A stretch of 64,000 nucleotides of DNA from Melieria omissa (Eukaryota > Arthropoda > Insecta > Diptera > Ulidiidae), in contig OZ020267.1 in assembly GCA_963971225.1 (NCBI GenBank), positions 115,764,936-115,828,935 on the forward strand, given 5' to 3'. Every line of letters starts with the position of its first letter. The stretch's first letter is position 1. This document shows positions 61,818 through 64,000 of the stretch, in pieces. Position numbers and translations under genes: made by a program. The notes beneath the pieces were generated by a model. The model did not search any database and had not been told where the DNA came from. It was given only the letters and a program-made list of their open reading frames with translations.

Positions 61818-62906
61818 TTATTGTGTGGCACTTTGCAGCACCTCGGCATACGCCGCCGGCGGTCTGAATGTAAGCACCTCTGTAAAGACCAGCTCTTTCC
61901 ATTTCTCTACCGGCAAGTCCATATCTTCGAAGCTTTGATCATACAGGGGAGACGTCTGCTCGTCGCTGGGGTCGTGGTATTTTTCCATGTAGCGGTGTGC
62001 TAGTGCCTGTTCTGCGGTGATACGCTGTTCGGCGTCCAGCTCGAGCATCTTCTCTAACAAGTCTATGGCCAGGGGATTGGCGCCGCTAAAAACGTCACGA
62101 AAATTGCGCCGCTCCATTTTCGGCAAGGCACGTATATAATTGCGCGCACTCTCTGACGATATCCTTTCCATAAAGTCGTCAGATGGCGTGCCAAGTATTT
62201 CCATGATAAGATTCAATTGGTGGATGTGGTCCGTACCGGGGAAAAGTGTGCGCCCCGTCAGCAACTCTGCCATAATGCACCCAACTGACCAAATGTCTAC
62301 CGTTTGATTGTAGTGCATCCAATTCAGCATGATTTCGGGCGCGCGGTACCAACGCGTCGCTACGTAACCAGTCATTTCACTTTCGGCCGGTCGGGCCAGT
62401 CCAAAGTCGAGTATGCGCAGCTCGCAGTCCTCATTTACTGCGATGTTTGATGGTTTCAGATCGCGATGTATTATACCAGCACTGTGTATGTACTTCAAGC
62501 CACGCAGGATTTGGTAAACCAGGAACTGCACATGATCGTCAGATAGTTTCTGCGTACGTATAATGTTGTTCAAGTCGGCGTCCATCAGGTGCGTCACCAG
62601 ATAAACCTGCTGGAAATTCTCTAGCGAATTGGGCGGCTGCCCTGGATGGAAAACATCTAACAGCCCAATCACGTTTTCATGGTCCATATGCTTCAACAAT
62701 CGCAGTTCGCGATATGTTCGCTTCGCATGCACAGCCGACTGAAAGGGTCGAGCCAACTTCTTGATGGCAACCTTCATGTGGGAGTTGCCTACAATTGCCT
62801 TGCAAACCTGACCGTAGGCGCCTGATCCCACCGTCTGCAGCTGTTTGTAAATCTCCGGAATTTCCCATTCCGTGCGATTTATGTCGAGTTTATAAAATGT
62901 AGTCAT
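61818..62906 (-). CDS. p38b: p38 MAP kinase (p38b type)
   Basis: Single-exon minus-strand gene of 362 aa. The start at 62906 is the ATG that gives [18 protein letters not shown]; the open frame extends upstream but only through non-ATG codons. It is a stress-activated Ser/Thr kinase. The glycine loop is GSGAYG (27-32), the ATP lysine is in VAIKK (about 49), the catalytic loop is HRDLKPSN (from 147), and DFG lies at 167-169. The activation loop carries the p38 dual-phosphorylation motif TGY (179-181). The sequence follows Drosophila p38b closely in all parts, including [22 protein letters not shown]3/6 (licorne in flies) phosphorylates the loop in immune and stress responses. All catalytic residues are intact. 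Confidence 0.95.
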   Translation of the reverse strand: MTTFYKLDINRTEWEIPEIYKQLQTVGSGAYGQVCKAIVGNSHMKVAIKKLARPFQSAVHAKRTYRELRLLKHMDHENVIGLLDVFHPGQPPNSLENFQQVYLVTHLMDADLNNIIRTQKLSDDHVQFLVYQILRGLKYIHSAGIIHRDLKPSNIAVNEDCELRILDFGLARPAESEMTGYVATRWYRAPEIMLNWMHYNQTVDIWSVGCIMAELLTGRTLFPGTDHIHQLNLIMEILGTPSDDFMERISSESARNYIRALPKMERRNFRDVFSGANPLAIDLLEKMLELDAEQRITAEQALAHRYMEKYHDPSDEQTSPLYDQSFEDMDLPVEKWKELVFTEVLTFRPPAAYAEVLQSATQ

Positions 62907-63833
62907 TTCCAATAACAACCCAAAAACTTTACGACTACACCAAACCAAACTCCAGCCAAATGGTATAGTTGATATCTAAATGGCAACATATTTTGATGCA
63001 TAGGGTTACTCAGACTGCAAAATATTTTGACACGAAAACAATTGCCCAGAAATATTTCAATAGCACAACACATCTGATTAATGTAACCAACACAAGATTG
63101 TCTTGTGGCGGCCCTATGCTCCCGAGAGGAGTGAACAAGGAACAAAAAAAAAAAAATTTCAACAGCTGATTATTTGTGAACGAGTTGCTCATGTACAACA
63201 AACGAACTGGAATGAAGATGTAAGACGTGGAATTTTGTTTTGTTATGTTTCCCAATTCTGAAAATAAATATATAAATTTTCATTCCAAATACATTCGATG
63301 AATTGATGCTTAGCTTAGCTGTTTCCTCTACGCACGGTGTAGTTCGCAAATTTCCTATTTAAGTTGTTGGGGAAGTAACTTACTGATTACGAAAAGTTAT
63401 ATATTAAGTTATTTCGTTAAGGTTTTTCTCACGCCGAAAAACGTTCAGTTGTGTTTTTGCTTAATAATTCTACATATTACATTAAAATGAATATTGAAAT
63501 AGGATTTAATAATAATTTTTTATTCTACATACAAATTTGGTTTGGCACTGTCCAACATTTTCATATGTTATTTTGTGGAATTGTTTGTAAACCTTTATCA
63601 AATTCTGTATTTCGATGGTGGTTGTAGGAACGACTATAGTAACAGGGTAATTCTGGTAAAAAAAATGCTGAGTCGGAGTCAGAAATTTAAATTTTGAAGT
63701 CTTGATTGCCGTGCTATGGAATTCTACTTGCAAGCCTGCGCATGCTGTGGTTTTCTGTCTTACTTCAACCAGTGTGACAATTTATTTGGTATGCTATGGA
63801 ACACTGCAGTATGTTCACTATTTTGACCAAAAC
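62907..63833. other. Upstream region of p38b, no other gene
   Basis: The DNA holds the p38b 5' side and then AT-rich sequence. A run of A bases lies near 63145. Small open frames have no family support. Confidence 0.45.
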
Positions 63834-63864
63834 CATAGTATAATAATATAATTATTATACTATG
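63834..63864. mobile_element. 31-bp palindromic insertion with 8-bp target duplication
   Basis: CATAGTATAATAAT, a 3-base loop (ATA) and the exact inverted arm ATTATTATACTATG. It is flanked by ACCAAAAC on both sides (63826-63833 and 63865-63872), a perfect 8-bp direct repeat. The tip pattern CAT-purine-purine-TA-pyrimidine-AATAA also fits the 48-bp insertion at 60222. It is too short to encode anything and may be an extreme deletion derivative. Confidence 0.62.
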
Positions 63865-64000
63865 ACCAAAACTAAATCTAGTAAATTATCAATGTCAATG
63901 ATTTGAAGCTAAAATTTTTTAATCATTTTATGTCTTGCATAGTTATGAAACATCGTTGTTTCTTCAATATTTCTGTACTGAAAATTTCAGTCTGTACAGA

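Noticed and set aside
62907..62948. Upstream extension of the p38b frame by 14 codons
   Set aside because: The extension begins at a non-ATG codon; the ATG at 62906 matches the known N-terminus of p38b.

Overview
The window is nuclear DNA of a higher fly, most likely a tephritid fruit fly or a close relative. It is AT-rich. Its genes have short GT-AG introns, the proteins resemble their Drosophila counterparts closely, and several families of fly transposable elements are present. I assembled twelve protein-coding genes by joining exons by eye so that splice sites and reading frame agree. No tRNA, rRNA or CRISPR array was recognised.

Layout. Positions 1-15.4 kb are gene-poor and hold decayed non-LTR retrotransposon pieces, inverted-repeat elements flanked by TTAA, and one possible first exon. 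Positions 15.4-24.5 kb carry three paralogous NUDT19-like Nudix hydrolases (minus, minus, plus), with a BTB-BACK-Kelch gene between the first and second. Then follow Ctu2 (minus, tRNA wobble-uridine thiolation), swm/RBM26-27 (plus, nuclear RNA binding), Top3alpha (plus, DNA topoisomerase), TM9SF4 (minus, nine-membrane-span protein) and cysts/p114RhoGEF (plus, Rho activation at junctions). A glucose-6-phosphate 1-epimerase-like gene (minus) spreads over 8.7 kb and carries a dead mariner in its last intron. The window closes with a FRA10AC1 homologue (plus) and p38b MAP kinase (minus), which converge.

Most of these genes do unrelated housekeeping jobs, so this is not an operon-like system. From memory, the Drosophila names CG10084 (swm), CG10123 (Top3alpha), CG10188 (cyst), CG10189 (Ctu2) and CG10194/CG10195 (Nudix) are close in number. 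That suggests an old gene neighbourhood; I could not check it.

The most unusual content is in the repeats. Two tiny palindromic insertions (48 and 31 bp) each have perfect 8-bp target duplications and related ends that resemble the tips of P elements. Four different TTAA-flanked inverted-repeat elements look like piggyBac-type MITEs. A nested fold-back element lies 5' of TM9SF4. The three Nudix paralogues differ by clean single intron losses and in their C-terminal tripeptides. Exon edges were read by eye and may be off by a few bases.
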